A DNA stretch of 64,000 nucleotides from Paenibacillus oryzisoli (GTDB lineage Bacteria; Bacillota; Bacilli; Paenibacillales; NBRC-103111). The translations under genes were made by a program, and so were the position numbers. Positions within the stretch are counted from its first letter, which is position 1. The number at the start of each line of letters is the position of its first letter. Shown in pieces: positions 27,197 through 36,244 of the stretch. The notes beneath the pieces are model-generated. The model ran no database searches, had not been told where the DNA came from, and saw nothing but the letters and a program-made list of their open reading frames with translations. The stretch is from contig NZ_LYPB01000085.1 in the NCBI RefSeq assembly GCF_001653565.1, positions 23,163 to 87,162 on the forward strand, given 5' to 3'.

Positions 27197-27694
27197 TTAA
27201 TGATGTCCGCTGTGGGAATCTTCACTAGATTCTTTCGCACTTTCCATCTGAATGAGCTGTTCCACAGCTGTTGCACCAACGGCAAACCTCTTGATCGGAT
27301 AAACTTTTTCATTCTTTACGCTTACTCTAGATTGAACAAGATAGATGCCTTCTTTTTCGATAGAATGTGAGACTGAATACATGCCAGGAGCCGTTTCAGT
27401 AGCTTTCAACGTTATAGCAGCTTCTTTATTCCCTTCTGGCCAAAAAACAAATTCGGCTTGTTCTGCATTTTTTTGAGGTTCATTGTTCTTCAATATCTCA
27501 ATGGAGTAGTCTCTCTTAGTGTTCAACTCAAGTTGTTTGGGAAGATGCATATCTACCGTGAGATGAGCTCGAAGTCCGTTTTCACCAGTTTCAGCAATCT
27601 TAGCCGTACACCCAGGTAATACAGCACTCCAAAGCAATATAAATCCCCAAAGCATCACACGTTGTAACCGTTTATTCATACCTTGTATATTCAC
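27197..27694 (-). CDS. FixH/YtkA-like lipoprotein
   Basis: A 165-residue secreted lipoprotein. The signal sequence ends SAVLPGC with Cys about residue 29. The rest is a YtkA/FixH-type beta-sandwich (EFVFWPEGNKE, APGMYSVSHSIEKEGIYLVQSRV) and the tail is His-rich (SEDSHSGHH), a possible metal-binding end. GTG 27694 is abutted by AAGGG; an ATG at 27679 is the alternative start. It follows the PepSY gene by three bases. Such proteins are commonly linked to copper or heme-copper functions, which fits the divergent copper ATPase. Confidence 0.8.
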   Translation of the reverse strand: MNIQGMNKRLQRVMLWGFILLWSAVLPGCTAKIAETGENGLRAHLTVDMHLPKQLELNTKRDYSIEILKNNEPQKNAEQAEFVFWPEGNKEAAITLKATETAPGMYSVSHSIEKEGIYLVQSRVSVKNEKVYPIKRFAVGATAVEQLIQMESAKESSEDSHSGHH

Positions 27695-27697
27695 CCC

Positions 27698-29083
27698 TTA
27701 TACCGAAAGCCAATTGCGTAATGGTTGTATTCTGCGAATAATAAGAATTTCGAGCAACAGAACAATGAGAATAGATAGTCCAACAAGCGGCATAATAGCC
27801 CCACAAACAAGCATGATAAGGATTACACCTACTGTAACTTTGGTATTATCTGGTTTGCTCGGAGCTCCCAGTCCTTTCGGTTTTCGTTTACGCCACATGA
27901 CATAGGAGCTTACTGCTATCATAATAAGACCTAAACACGCCGCCAAACCCAGAAGTTGATTGGCTAGACCGAAAAGTCTGCCTTCATGGAAGGCGATGCC
28001 ATATGAAATGACTTTTGCCATAATTCCGTAATCCGCAAAGCGGACATCTGTTAGGACTGCACCACTGTATTGATCTAAATGAAGGGTAGCATCATTGCCT
28101 GGTTTAACAAGTGCAGTTGAGACAGTAAACACGCCTGCCTTGTCTATGGGCGTAGTGATTGTATATGGCTTAGCGATGCTTTTATCATGAACTATTGCCA
28201 TAATATCATCGACGCCTATCGGAACGTATCCGCCAGCGGCGGACTTAGGTACGGGAAGATTTTCTGCTGCCCATGGCAAGTCTTCGGCAATATCTTTTGC
28301 AACAGTGACTGAGCTAGGCTTCTCAGCGAAGCTATAGGCAAAAGGAGGAGTGTTCGTATTCGTTGCATTAGCTAGTTTATTAATCTGTTCTCCCATAACT
28401 CCCGACCAGGATAATCCGCTAGCGATTATGACGAGTAACACAAGAGAGAGCCAGAATGCGGGTACAGCATGCAAATCGCGCCAGAATATCCGACTTCCCG
28501 GTTTACTAAGCCTTGGGAGAACCGTCCCCCAAATGGAAGATTTATTACGCGGCCACCATAAATATAAGCCCGTTAATAACAATATGACAGCCCAACACGC
28601 TGCCAATTCAACAAGACGATTCGCAAATGTCCCTCCGACAACGAGCTCACTATGAAGTTTTTTGAAGAATGCCGAGAAAGTCTTGTCGCTATTTAACTTG
28701 CCAAGTATCTCTCCATTATAGGGATCCACAAATACGGTAGTTGGCGTTCCATTTAGGTTAACGGACATTTTATAACTGGCGTCTATCGTATCCGGTAGTG
28801 TAATGGATGACACCTTTAACCCAGGAAATTCTTTTTCAGACTTCTCAATAAGTGTTGCTGGAGACATCGGGGTTGTCCCAACCTGGCGTGTGATCATCAT
28901 ATCTTTGTACAGATACCCCTCGATCTGCGGTTTAAACAAATACACAGCGCCACTAATAGCTAAAATAATTAAAAAAGGAGCGAAAATAATTCCGGCATAA
29001 AAGTGCCATCTCCACACGGATTGGAAAATTGCCTTGCTTAAACCTGATTGTTTATCCCCTTTTGTTCGTTCCTCAGGATTCAT
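27698..29083 (-). CDS. PepSY-associated transmembrane protein
   Basis: A 461-residue membrane protein. An N-terminal helix (WRWHFYAGIIFAPFLIILAISG, about 28-49), a PepSY-type external domain, a LYLWWPR motif at about 180, further helices, and a GYVPIGVDDI external segment. The architecture is that of PepSY_TM proteins, including iron-uptake reductase-like members, where paired His in the helices (FHEG near 362) may bind heme. The ATG follows AAGGA. It is the first gene of a two-gene transcript with the FixH-like lipoprotein, divergent from copA. A role in metal reduction or copper handling at the membrane is inferred from context. Confidence 0.85.
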   Translation of the reverse strand: MNPEERTKGDKQSGLSKAIFQSVWRWHFYAGIIFAPFLIILAISGAVYLFKPQIEGYLYKDMMITRQVGTTPMSPATLIEKSEKEFPGLKVSSITLPDTIDASYKMSVNLNGTPTTVFVDPYNGEILGKLNSDKTFSAFFKKLHSELVVGGTFANRLVELAACWAVILLLTGLYLWWPRNKSSIWGTVLPRLSKPGSRIFWRDLHAVPAFWLSLVLLVIIASGLSWSGVMGEQINKLANATNTNTPPFAYSFAEKPSSVTVAKDIAEDLPWAAENLPVPKSAAGGYVPIGVDDIMAIVHDKSIAKPYTITTPIDKAGVFTVSTALVKPGNDATLHLDQYSGAVLTDVRFADYGIMAKVISYGIAFHEGRLFGLANQLLGLAACLGLIMIAVSSYVMWRKRKPKGLGAPSKPDNTKVTVGVILIMLVCGAIMPLVGLSILIVLLLEILIIRRIQPLRNWLSV

Positions 29084-29200
29084 TTCCTTAAACCTCTTCC
29101 TTCAATAGATTCCATATCTCTGCTAAATATATCGTACAGAAGATTACTTTAGAATGACTCAGTCGAGCTATATATGTGATCAAAATATGATATATCAAAG

Positions 29201-29214
29201 ATTCACTTGTGAAT
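29201..29214. promoter_or_regulatory. Palindrome ATTCAC-TT-GTGAAT between PepSY operon and copA
   Basis: A perfect six-base inverted repeat with a two-base centre in the 195-base divergent gap. It is a candidate operator for a metal-responsive or other regulator. It does not look like the known CsoR or Fur boxes, and no regulator gene is adjacent. Confidence 0.35.
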
Positions 29215-29317
29215 TATCATGGCACTTTAGAGGTATTTTTCAAAATAAAAGCATGTTCAACTTATGGATTCCATATAGTTGCAAATAGAACACACTTGTA
29301 CAAGGGAGGCGTATTCA

Positions 29318-31525
29318 TTGAGTAAAACGACGGTTCCCAAGAAAGTTACGTTGGAAATCGACGGAATGACCTGTTCAGCCTGCTCTGCACGAATCGAGAA
29401 GGTCATTGGCAAACTGTCCGGCGTGCAGACAATTGCAGTTAATTTGCCATTAGGACGTGCAACTTTGCAGCTTGAGCCTGCTGCTGCCAACGAAAGCTAT
29501 ATTATTGAGCGCATTCAACAATTGGGCTATGGGGCCAAAACGTATGAGGAGCATGGTATACGCAATGAAGCTGATAGTAGCCTTGGTAGTAGGTTAATCC
29601 TATCGTCGGTATTGACACTTCCCATCATGTGGGCGATGGTGCGACACTATGGCTGGACGTCGGGAATCTGGATACCAGAGCTTTTCCTAGCCCCTTGGTT
29701 CCAGTGGCTGCTTGCCACGCCGATTCAATTTGTCATCGGCGGCCCTTTTTACGCCAATGCCTTTAAATCGCTTAGAAACAAAACGGCTAATATGGATGTA
29801 CTCGTTGTCCTCAGCACTACTTGCGCCTACATGTACAGCCACTATATGACGCTGCATGCGCTGAAGACGGGAATGCCCGATCCGCATGGCATCTATTTCG
29901 AATCCAGCGCCATGATGATCACGGTTGTTCTCCTTGGTAAGAGGCTGGAAGCTTCTGCTAAGCGGAGAAGTCTACAGGCAATTCATCTACTGCGCAAGCT
30001 CGAACCGGAAGCGGCGCGGATACTGAAAGATGGAATTTCGAAGTCTGTTGCTTTGGAGACGGTCCGCGTCGGTGACATCCTCATCGTTCAGGAAGGCGAG
30101 TTGATTCCTCTCGACGGCATCGTACTGCAGGGGCATACGACGGTGGACGAAGCTCATCTGACTGGAGAAGCGATCCCCGTTCCTAAGAAGACCCATGATA
30201 GCGTATCGGGAGGATCTCGCAATATTGAAGGCACAATAGACTTGCAAGTCACTGCTGCAAAAGGGGAAACGACACTCGCCAAGGTTGTCCGCTTCATTGA
30301 AGAAGCGCAAGGTTCGAAGGCTGACATACAACGCTATGCAGACCGAATGACAGCATTCTTCGTGCCGACCGTGATCATGTTGGCCATTATCACATTCGTA
30401 TGCTGGATCTATGTGCTTTCGCCCGGCGATGCCAAGGGAGCCATGTTTAAAGCTATCGCTGTATTAGTCATTGCATGCCCCTGTGCACTCGGCCTTGCAA
30501 CACCAATATCGATTCTAGTTGGCACAAGCAAGGCATTGCAGGCAGGCATCCTCTTTCGGGAAGGCAAGTATGTGGAGCAAATGGCGGAAATCGATGTTGT
30601 TCTGTTGGACAAAACAGGAACAATAACCTTCGGCACACCGTCTGTCATGGGAATACATTCGGTAACCGACCAAACGATGAGACTACTGCGGTTGGTAGCT
30701 TCCGCAGAAATGAAATCTAAGCATCCATTCGCAGGGGCTATTTTACGGGAAGCTGCTCGTCAGCATGTAGCCTTACGAGAGCCTGACACTTATCATTCTA
30801 TGCCAGGTTTCGGCGTGAGCGCCTCTGTGGAAGGACACGAGGTACTTGTAGGCTCAAGTGACTTCATGAAGCTGCACCATATTCGCCATGCAGCGTATAA
30901 CGAATTGACAGATCAGTGTATGCGTGAAGGGAAATCAGTGCTTCATGCTGTCATAGACAGCGAATATGCTGGGGTGTTCGTGGTGTCCGATACGCTGAAA
31001 CCTACCTCCCCTCAAGCGGTGCGCCAATTGAATAAGCAACGATTAGACGTAGCCATGCTTACAGGCGATCAACAGCGGACGGCTGAAGCCGTTGCTAGAC
31101 AGACGGGCATACGAGTCATCTACGCGGACATGAAGCCTACAGATAAGTTGCAAGTTGTGAAGAAGCTGCAGCAACAGGGCAAGAAGGTAGCTGTCGTCGG
31201 CGACGGAATGAATGATGCGCCGGCACTTGCCGCTGCGGACATCGGCATCGCTGTCGGTACAGGTACGGACGTGGCTAAAGAAACCGCCGACATCAATTTA
31301 CTTCACGGCGATTTACGCAGCGTTGCTGAGGCTTTTCGCATCAGTCGCGCTACCATGCGCAACATCCGGCAGAACCTAACTTTTGCCTTGGTGTACAATG
31401 TACTGGCTATTCCATTGGCATTTATGGGTTTGCTGACACCGTGGATCGCAGGCGCTGCTATGGCGTTAAGCTCCGTTTCGGTTGTTGTTAATGCGCTCCG
31501 ACTACAGAAAAGATCCCCAAGATGA
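29318..31525 (+). CDS. copA: Copper-translocating P1B-type ATPase
   Basis: A copper-exporting ATPase of about 735 residues. One N-terminal HMA domain has the metal site GMTCSAC; eight membrane helices follow. The ion site CPC begins near residue 387, the phosphorylated D431 is in DKTGT, the actuator has TGEAIP, the P1B His-Pro is in KHPFAG, and the hinge GDGMNDAP begins near 628. I chose TTG at 29318, eight bases after GGGAGG, rather than the longer frame from 29279. It has one HMA where many Bacillus CopA have two. No CopZ or CsoR lies beside it. A terminator and a small membrane protein gene follow. Confidence 0.95.
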   Translation: MSKTTVPKKVTLEIDGMTCSACSARIEKVIGKLSGVQTIAVNLPLGRATLQLEPAAANESYIIERIQQLGYGAKTYEEHGIRNEADSSLGSRLILSSVLTLPIMWAMVRHYGWTSGIWIPELFLAPWFQWLLATPIQFVIGGPFYANAFKSLRNKTANMDVLVVLSTTCAYMYSHYMTLHALKTGMPDPHGIYFESSAMMITVVLLGKRLEASAKRRSLQAIHLLRKLEPEAARILKDGISKSVALETVRVGDILIVQEGELIPLDGIVLQGHTTVDEAHLTGEAIPVPKKTHDSVSGGSRNIEGTIDLQVTAAKGETTLAKVVRFIEEAQGSKADIQRYADRMTAFFVPTVIMLAIITFVCWIYVLSPGDAKGAMFKAIAVLVIACPCALGLATPISILVGTSKALQAGILFREGKYVEQMAEIDVVLLDKTGTITFGTPSVMGIHSVTDQTMRLLRLVASAEMKSKHPFAGAILREAARQHVALREPDTYHSMPGFGVSASVEGHEVLVGSSDFMKLHHIRHAAYNELTDQCMREGKSVLHAVIDSEYAGVFVVSDTLKPTSPQAVRQLNKQRLDVAMLTGDQQRTAEAVARQTGIRVIYADMKPTDKLQVVKKLQQQGKKVAVVGDGMNDAPALAAADIGIAVGTGTDVAKETADINLLHGDLRSVAEAFRISRATMRNIRQNLTFALVYNVLAIPLAFMGLLTPWIAGAAMALSSVSVVVNALRLQKRSPR

Positions 31526-31557
31526 CACCCTCGATTATGCTGCATAATTAACCTAAC

Positions 31558-31597
31558 AGGCCAGCTCATTCCAGAAGGAATGGGCTAGCCTATTTGT
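31558..31597 (+). terminator. Rho-independent terminator of copA
   Basis: A 15-base stem AGGCCAGCTCATTCC / GGAATGGGCTAGCCT with an AGAA loop, two imperfect pairs, then ATTTGTT. Confidence 0.75.
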
Positions 31598-31721
31598 TAA
31601 TAAATCTTTGGATTTGCCCATGAAAAATGACTCTAAGGAGTCAGACTAATTTACCCGTACGCGATTATGATAGAGAGAATAGCTTTTGGAATGAAGCAGA
31701 TGGATACGGAGGTGTAGAGGA

Positions 31722-32291
31722 TTGAACAAGTGCCGAGTAAAGACAGAATTATGCATGTTGGTTATGACTGGTATGTTAATTCCAGCTCCATTCGCTTTGG
31801 CAGCGGACCATGATCATGGTCAAGGAACCGAAGCTGCCGTCAGCAATCTAGGAATTGCTACGGGATTAATCAGTGTCGGGGCAATATCCGCCCTAATGAT
31901 GGGCATTGCGGCGGCAATTTTGATCGTGCGTATCCGAGCCAACAGCAGCACTCTGAGTCCAATGAACGCAATGATGGCAGCTATGGCCGTCGCAATGATG
32001 ACCGGGCTAATTGGCGGAACGGTATTCGGAATCTGGCTGCAATCCTTGTTCTATTCTACAGTCATTGGAGTAACGATTGGCATGGCTGCGGGGATGGTTG
32101 CAGGTCAAGCCCATAGTTGGCTAGCTGCACTCGATGGCATGTTGTCCGGTGTGATGAGCGGAATGATGGGAGCTATGCTTGGTGTTATGATTGCGCAGGA
32201 TCATCCTGTCATCATGATCTTGTTCTTAGACGCGATCATGCTGCTAGCTCTCGGAATTCTGAATCGGCTTATTAGGAACCCTTCCATATAG
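31722..32291 (+). CDS. Small multi-helix membrane protein with N-terminal DHDHG motif
   Basis: A 189-residue protein with a signal-like start ending ALAADHDHG, then four or five Gly/Ala/Met-rich helices (GLISVGAISALMMGIAAAIL, MMAAMAVAMMTGLIGG and others). The motifs DHDHGQG and many methionines in the helices suggest metal, perhaps copper, contact. The TTG start has GGAGG nine bases upstream. It sits 3' of copA but behind copA's terminator, so it has its own promoter. No named family recognised; a copper-linked role is inference from position and Met/His content. Confidence 0.7.
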   Translation: MNKCRVKTELCMLVMTGMLIPAPFALAADHDHGQGTEAAVSNLGIATGLISVGAISALMMGIAAAILIVRIRANSSTLSPMNAMMAAMAVAMMTGLIGGTVFGIWLQSLFYSTVIGVTIGMAAGMVAGQAHSWLAALDGMLSGVMSGMMGAMLGVMIAQDHPVIMILFLDAIMLLALGILNRLIRNPSI

Positions 32292-32353
32292 GTATAATAA
32301 TCCAGCAAAATTCAGCAGATATCATCACAATAACCTGTCCGTTGATTGCATGC

Positions 32354-32388
32354 AAAAAGGGAGCGGCTGCCTTAGCAATCTGCTCCCT
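32354..32388 (-). terminator. Rho-independent terminator of the RibD-like reductase gene
   Basis: Minus-strand stem GGGAGC / GCTCCC with a 17-base, partly paired interior, followed by TTTTTGC. Confidence 0.75.
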
Positions 32389-32431
32389 GAATTATCGTTC
32401 CACATAGAATGGAACATGTTACACAGCACGG

Positions 32432-32998
32432 CTATTTCTCGAGCGCATATCGAGTAGCGATAATGCCCGACTCGAACGTTCGGCTGGACAATAGTTTGAG
32501 TTTAATTTTCTCGACGCCTTCGAACACCGATTTCCCGCTGCCCAAGACAACTGGACAAATCGTCAATAGGAATTCGTCGATCAGGCCTAGCTCAAGCAGC
32601 GTCTTCGCGGCACCGGGGCTGCCGAAGATGACGAGATCCTTGCCAGACTGCTCTTTGAGCAGCTTGAATTCCTCTGCGATTTGGTTCTTAATCAACATCG
32701 TATTGTTCCATTCTGCCTTGTCCAGCGTTCCGGAGATGACGATCTTCTTAACATCCTGCACCCATTTAGCATGTTCGATTTCGTGACTCGACGAATTCGG
32801 ATCTTTCAGCACCCCCGGCCAATAGCCCTCCATCATTTGATACGTTGTACGTCCATAAACGGGAGAACCGACTTCGGCTACTACCTCTTCCGCATATTTC
32901 TGTAATTCCCCGTTGTATGGAATCCAATCTAGTGCTCCGTTCAAATCTGATGCATATCCATCCATCGACACATGCATAAACAATACGAGCTTTCTCAT
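32432..32998 (-). CDS. Dihydrofolate reductase family protein (RibD C-terminal domain)
   Basis: A 188-residue protein of the RibD_C/YyaP-like group: start RKLVLFMHVSMDGYASDLNGALDW, central GRTTYQMMEGYW, and KDLVIFGSPGAAKTLLELGLIDEF near 120-143, which is the NADPH-binding region of the fold. Members are NADPH-dependent reductases of unknown substrate; true folate reduction is doubtful. ATG has GAGGAG eight bases upstream. Single-gene transcript with its own terminator. Confidence 0.9.
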   Translation of the reverse strand: MRKLVLFMHVSMDGYASDLNGALDWIPYNGELQKYAEEVVAEVGSPVYGRTTYQMMEGYWPGVLKDPNSSSHEIEHAKWVQDVKKIVISGTLDKAEWNNTMLIKNQIAEEFKLLKEQSGKDLVIFGSPGAAKTLLELGLIDEFLLTICPVVLGSGKSVFEGVEKIKLKLLSSRTFESGIIATRYALEK

Positions 32999-33151
32999 GT
33001 CATTTCTCCTCTGATTTCGAATTTATCTTGTTCCATTTGTTGGCCGTTGTCTCGTGAGTAGTCCTGTTGATACGTTCACTATAAATCATTACGTTACGTA
33101 AGGTTCAAGAGGGAAATTTTAAACTTGCACATGAATGTATGCTCACATCTT

Positions 33152-33487
33152 TTATAACGTGGCAGAGGCTTGTTTCAAAAGATCGGATAGAGTCAAGATA
33201 TCAGGAGAATGCCCCTCTTTTAATTTAATCCACTTTCGTTCGGGGGGCCCATCGAATTCTTTCGGAAAGTCAATTCCGTTTGCATTCATGATCATAAAGG
33301 CAATCGCGTCTTTGGAAGGCGAAATCACTGCAGCATAATGTCCATTTTTCAGAAAGTGCGGTTTCTTGTACTGAATGCGTTCTTCGACTCCCATAATCGT
33401 CTCATGTACCAGGTTCCGTAGGGTCGAACTGATATCCGCTTGCCATTTTGGTAAATTTTCTATGTATGCCGTAACTTCCTGATTCAT
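33152..33487 (-). CDS. DUF1801 family protein
   Basis: A 111-residue protein with the DUF1801 pattern: YIENLPKWQADISSTLRNLV, then EERIQYKKPHFLKNGHYAAV and the closing LLKQASAT. The fold resembles a small steroid-binding-like or YdhG domain; biochemical function is unknown. ATG has GGAGGG nine bases upstream. It lies alone between the reductase and the DUF1361 gene. Confidence 0.85.
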   Translation of the reverse strand: MNQEVTAYIENLPKWQADISSTLRNLVHETIMGVEERIQYKKPHFLKNGHYAAVISPSKDAIAFMIMNANGIDFPKEFDGPPERKWIKLKEGHSPDILTLSDLLKQASATL

Positions 33488-33539
33488 TCTTTAATCCCTC
33501 CAATTTTGGTATAAGATCTTTGCCTATGATCGTTCCGCT

Positions 33540-34223
33540 TTAACTCTTGCTTCCCTGTACTGTCCTGCTTACACCGTTAATTAAGAAATAAATCGTTACA
33601 TACACAATCCCAATAAATAAGCCAAATAACAAACAAAAGAAAATTGACTGACTGGTCAAGCTGCCTTTGATAATGCCAGTTACTTTCTCCCAATCCGTTA
33701 TGGCTTCCCAGCTATTCAATCGATATTCTCTTCCCAACAAAATTCCATATCCAGCTGCAAATGAAGCTATACTAACAAAACACCATGAGATGACCTTGTT
33801 ATATATACGCAATACAATGTATTGCATGTGATAGGTAGAGATCGCCCCAAGTAACAAGCTAGTCCAGGAAAACAGGTTAATTACTATAAAATCAACCCAG
33901 TACGAGAACGTAAAATTCTCATTATTCACATACAAATCTTTCTTTATAGTGAGATGGATGAGGTCCGTGATAACGTACGGGGAATTCGGGAAGAAAAGCA
34001 ACCACGGTATCCCTAAAACAACTAGAACAATTGATTTCGCTTTGCTATATTTGTAAATAAAAACAATCAAACTAGACAGAACAAATGGAATCCATGCCAG
34101 AAATACATTCCAAATCAAGAAATCAAAATAGGTTTTATTCCTGCAAATCATATAAACAACAACGTTTACAGTAGTAAGAATGACTAGCAAGATGAATAGA
34201 TTCCTATCGTTTAGCTCCTTCAT
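33540..34223 (-). CDS. DUF1361 membrane protein
   Basis: A membrane protein of about 227 residues with six to seven helices. DUF1361 hallmarks are FLAWIPFVLSSL, PWLLFFPNSPYVITDLIHL and YWVDFIVINLFSWTSLLLG. I chose ATG at 34223, six bases after GGGGG, instead of the frame start at 34304. Function unknown. Confidence 0.85.
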   Translation of the reverse strand: MKELNDRNLFILLVILTTVNVVVYMICRNKTYFDFLIWNVFLAWIPFVLSSLIVFIYKYSKAKSIVLVVLGIPWLLFFPNSPYVITDLIHLTIKKDLYVNNENFTFSYWVDFIVINLFSWTSLLLGAISTYHMQYIVLRIYNKVISWCFVSIASFAAGYGILLGREYRLNSWEAITDWEKVTGIIKGSLTSQSIFFCLLFGLFIGIVYVTIYFLINGVSRTVQGSKS

Positions 34224-34317
34224 TATAACCCCCTTAGACCATACGAGATCTATAATCCCCAATTCCCTATATTTTACCATACAATTATAGATTTCATCAT
34301 TCATGTTCTTATTTGGA

Positions 34318-34362
34318 CAAAAAAAAGCCTGCCGTGTTTGACCACATTGCGAGGCTTCTTGG
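34318..34362 (-). terminator. Rho-independent terminator
   Basis: Minus-strand AAGCCT / AGGCTT stem with a G-C extension and a large loop, followed by eight T residues; it ends the zinc-ribbon-like gene at 34399. Confidence 0.7.
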
Positions 34363-34398
34363 AATTATTTTGCTAATGATATCGTTATTTCTTTCGAC

Positions 34399-34629
34399 TT
34401 ACAATAAGCTCTTCATGCCCCTCAACCACTCATAGAAACCTTCATCATAAAAGAGATCGGGAATATATGTCTGCTTGTAATTACAATTAGGGCACAGAAG
34501 TACTAATCCTTGTTCAAGCACCTTGGGGTATAATTTCTCATGTTTACTGTTGTTGACGCATGTAAGAGGATGCACTCCTTCTGCTTGCTGATAATCTTTA
34601 ATACGTTGCTTAACATCCTCTTCGTTCAT
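34399..34629 (-). CDS. Small zinc-ribbon-like protein
   Basis: A 76-residue soluble protein. Cysteines in LTCVNNSKH and LCPNCNYKQ give a C...C-x2-C arrangement with a nearby His, a probable small zinc-binding fold. ATG has AAAGGGG six bases upstream. No specific role recognised; such domains are found in immunity-like and general microproteins. Confidence 0.7.
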   Translation of the reverse strand: MNEEDVKQRIKDYQQAEGVHPLTCVNNSKHEKLYPKVLEQGLVLLCPNCNYKQTYIPDLFYDEGFYEWLRGMKSLL

Positions 34630-34739
34630 GTATATCCCCTTTATTCATTAAAATCAGCATTATACCAAGATATATATGGCTATAATCTTTACAAGACAAT
34701 TATACACGATGTGCTCATCTACAGGCCATCACTTTGACA

Positions 34740-35219
34740 TTATAGCTTCTCCATCAAAGCTAGCACATGTTCTCTCACCTGTTTTTTTTCTTCCGAAGAC
34801 ATATCGCTTAATTTAAAATTGTCAGCAGGATTAGAGGGGGTAAGGATTGTGGAGGGTTCTTGAAGTTGTGCGCTGTGCGTATTTCCCTCTTCAGTGAGCA
34901 ACAGCTTAGATTTGTTTGCATAGGTATGGATTATTTCCGTTTGTATATAAGTACCATTCCCATCATAAAAGTCTTCAACAGATTTAATATCCGATTTCAA
35001 ATGGGTTTTGCTTTCCTCAACCGTGGTTATGGCATTCACGATCTTGTAACCCGTCTTTACATAGAGTCCTTTGTCATTCTGAATATCTTGAAATGTTTCC
35101 AATGCAAAAACCTCAATGGTTTCATTTTTATCGGCTTGACTACACGCACTGATAAGCAGAAAAGTGAACATGAATAAACAAAACTTCGCTAAACTCATTC
35201 GTTTTTTGTTGGAATTCAA
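34740..35219 (-). CDS. Hypothetical lipoprotein
   Basis: A 159-residue secreted lipoprotein; the signal ends LLISAC with Cys at 26. The mature part is acidic with a central DGNGTYIQTEIIHTYANKSKL strand-rich region and a helical end (SSEEKKQVREHVLALMEKL). The TTG start has GGAG seven bases upstream. No family recognised. Confidence 0.75.
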   Translation of the reverse strand: MNSNKKRMSLAKFCLFMFTFLLISACSQADKNETIEVFALETFQDIQNDKGLYVKTGYKIVNAITTVEESKTHLKSDIKSVEDFYDGNGTYIQTEIIHTYANKSKLLLTEEGNTHSAQLQEPSTILTPSNPADNFKLSDMSSEEKKQVREHVLALMEKL

Positions 35220-35293
35220 CTCTTCACTCCTATCTTGGATAAGTTCTGTATGTCGTTACGCTTCAATTATAAAGTCTCTTTCTATTTCTATGC

Positions 35294-35317
35294 AAAAAAG
35301 CCGCTAAGGCGCGACTT
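35294..35317 (-). terminator. Rho-independent terminator of the Spo0M-like gene
   Basis: Minus-strand stem AGTCGC / GCGGCT with a GCCTTA loop, followed by TTTTTT. Confidence 0.8.
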
Positions 35318-35351
35318 TGAAGTATCCATTTCCTTGTATTCGACGATCACG

Positions 35352-36152
35352 TTACCTATCCAGTAAATCGTTAAAAATACCTCGGAACTGATATGCAACT
35401 GCTTCAATACCTTCTTCCAGCTCTTCGCGGCTGAAAAAGTAACGGTGATGAGATTCATCCCTATCCAGCATTTCTGCTAAGAGTCCGTTAAACCCACGCG
35501 CTTTGCGATCAAATTCTAGGAGAACCTCAACTCCGTTCTCATTCGGGTAGAACACAAGCTCTATCTCATCCACGGAGCTGCGATATGCACTGTTTTGATA
35601 GGGAACGAACTCAAAGTTTTGAATAAATGGCAAGTAATAATTGCGTTGCGGGTAGTATTCATTTTCTGCTTCATGTAAATGAAAGCCCAATTCCGCCAAT
35701 GCTTCGAAAATAACAGCGGTGTGCGGATGTGCCAATACGTCAATATTATCACGATCTGATGGATCAACCGCGTTGTCAATATCCATGCCTGTACGAATCC
35801 AGATCTTGCTTACGCCAATTGACATCGGCGTCTCATGCGGCAGCACAAATTGAAAAGGAATTTCGATGGATTCACCTGGTTCAAAAACAAAACTTTCCCC
35901 CAACAGGATGTTGGCTATTACAACGGTTTCTCTCACCGTAAAATTCGGATCACTCTGAGTGGGCGAGGGCTTGCGGTACTCCGTCATAATTTGAAAATAA
36001 ATTTTGTCTACTTTTTGCTCTATACTGCCACCCTTGGCAATAATAACACCCTCTACCAACTCGCCTGGGATGAAGTCCTCCGTATGGAACTGAGTATCAA
36101 TATCCAGATTCCCGATCCCTACTTTAGCCATCATTTTCTTAAAAAAAGACAT
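35352..36152 (-). CDS. spo0M: Spo0M-like sporulation control protein
   Basis: A 266-residue arrestin-like protein of the Spo0M family: start MSFFKKMMAKVGIGNLDIDT, EDFIPGELVEGVIIAKGGS near 25-43, and the C-terminal MLDRDESHHRYFFSREELEEGIEAV region. Spo0M influences the phosphorelay and cytoskeleton-linked steps of sporulation in Bacillus. ATG has AGAGGAG about ten bases upstream. Single-gene transcript. This supports a spore-forming host. Confidence 0.92.
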   Translation of the reverse strand: MSFFKKMMAKVGIGNLDIDTQFHTEDFIPGELVEGVIIAKGGSIEQKVDKIYFQIMTEYRKPSPTQSDPNFTVRETVVIANILLGESFVFEPGESIEIPFQFVLPHETPMSIGVSKIWIRTGMDIDNAVDPSDRDNIDVLAHPHTAVIFEALAELGFHLHEAENEYYPQRNYYLPFIQNFEFVPYQNSAYRSSVDEIELVFYPNENGVEVLLEFDRKARGFNGLLAEMLDRDESHHRYFFSREELEEGIEAVAYQFRGIFNDLLDR

Positions 36153-36244
36153 AATAATTCCGCTCCTCTATTCAATATATTCCCCGAACCGAAACCAATT
36201 ACATAGCCATTCAATGGGAAATCCACCCATATTCACAGTAACGA

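Noticed and set aside
29264-29274. ATGGATTCCAT palindrome as a second copA operator
   Set aside because: Short, and chance occurrence is likely; no matching copy elsewhere in the gap.
34385-34412. Partial resemblance (TTCGACTTACA) to the left-edge repeat
   Set aside because: Only one arm matches and no hairpin forms; considered chance.
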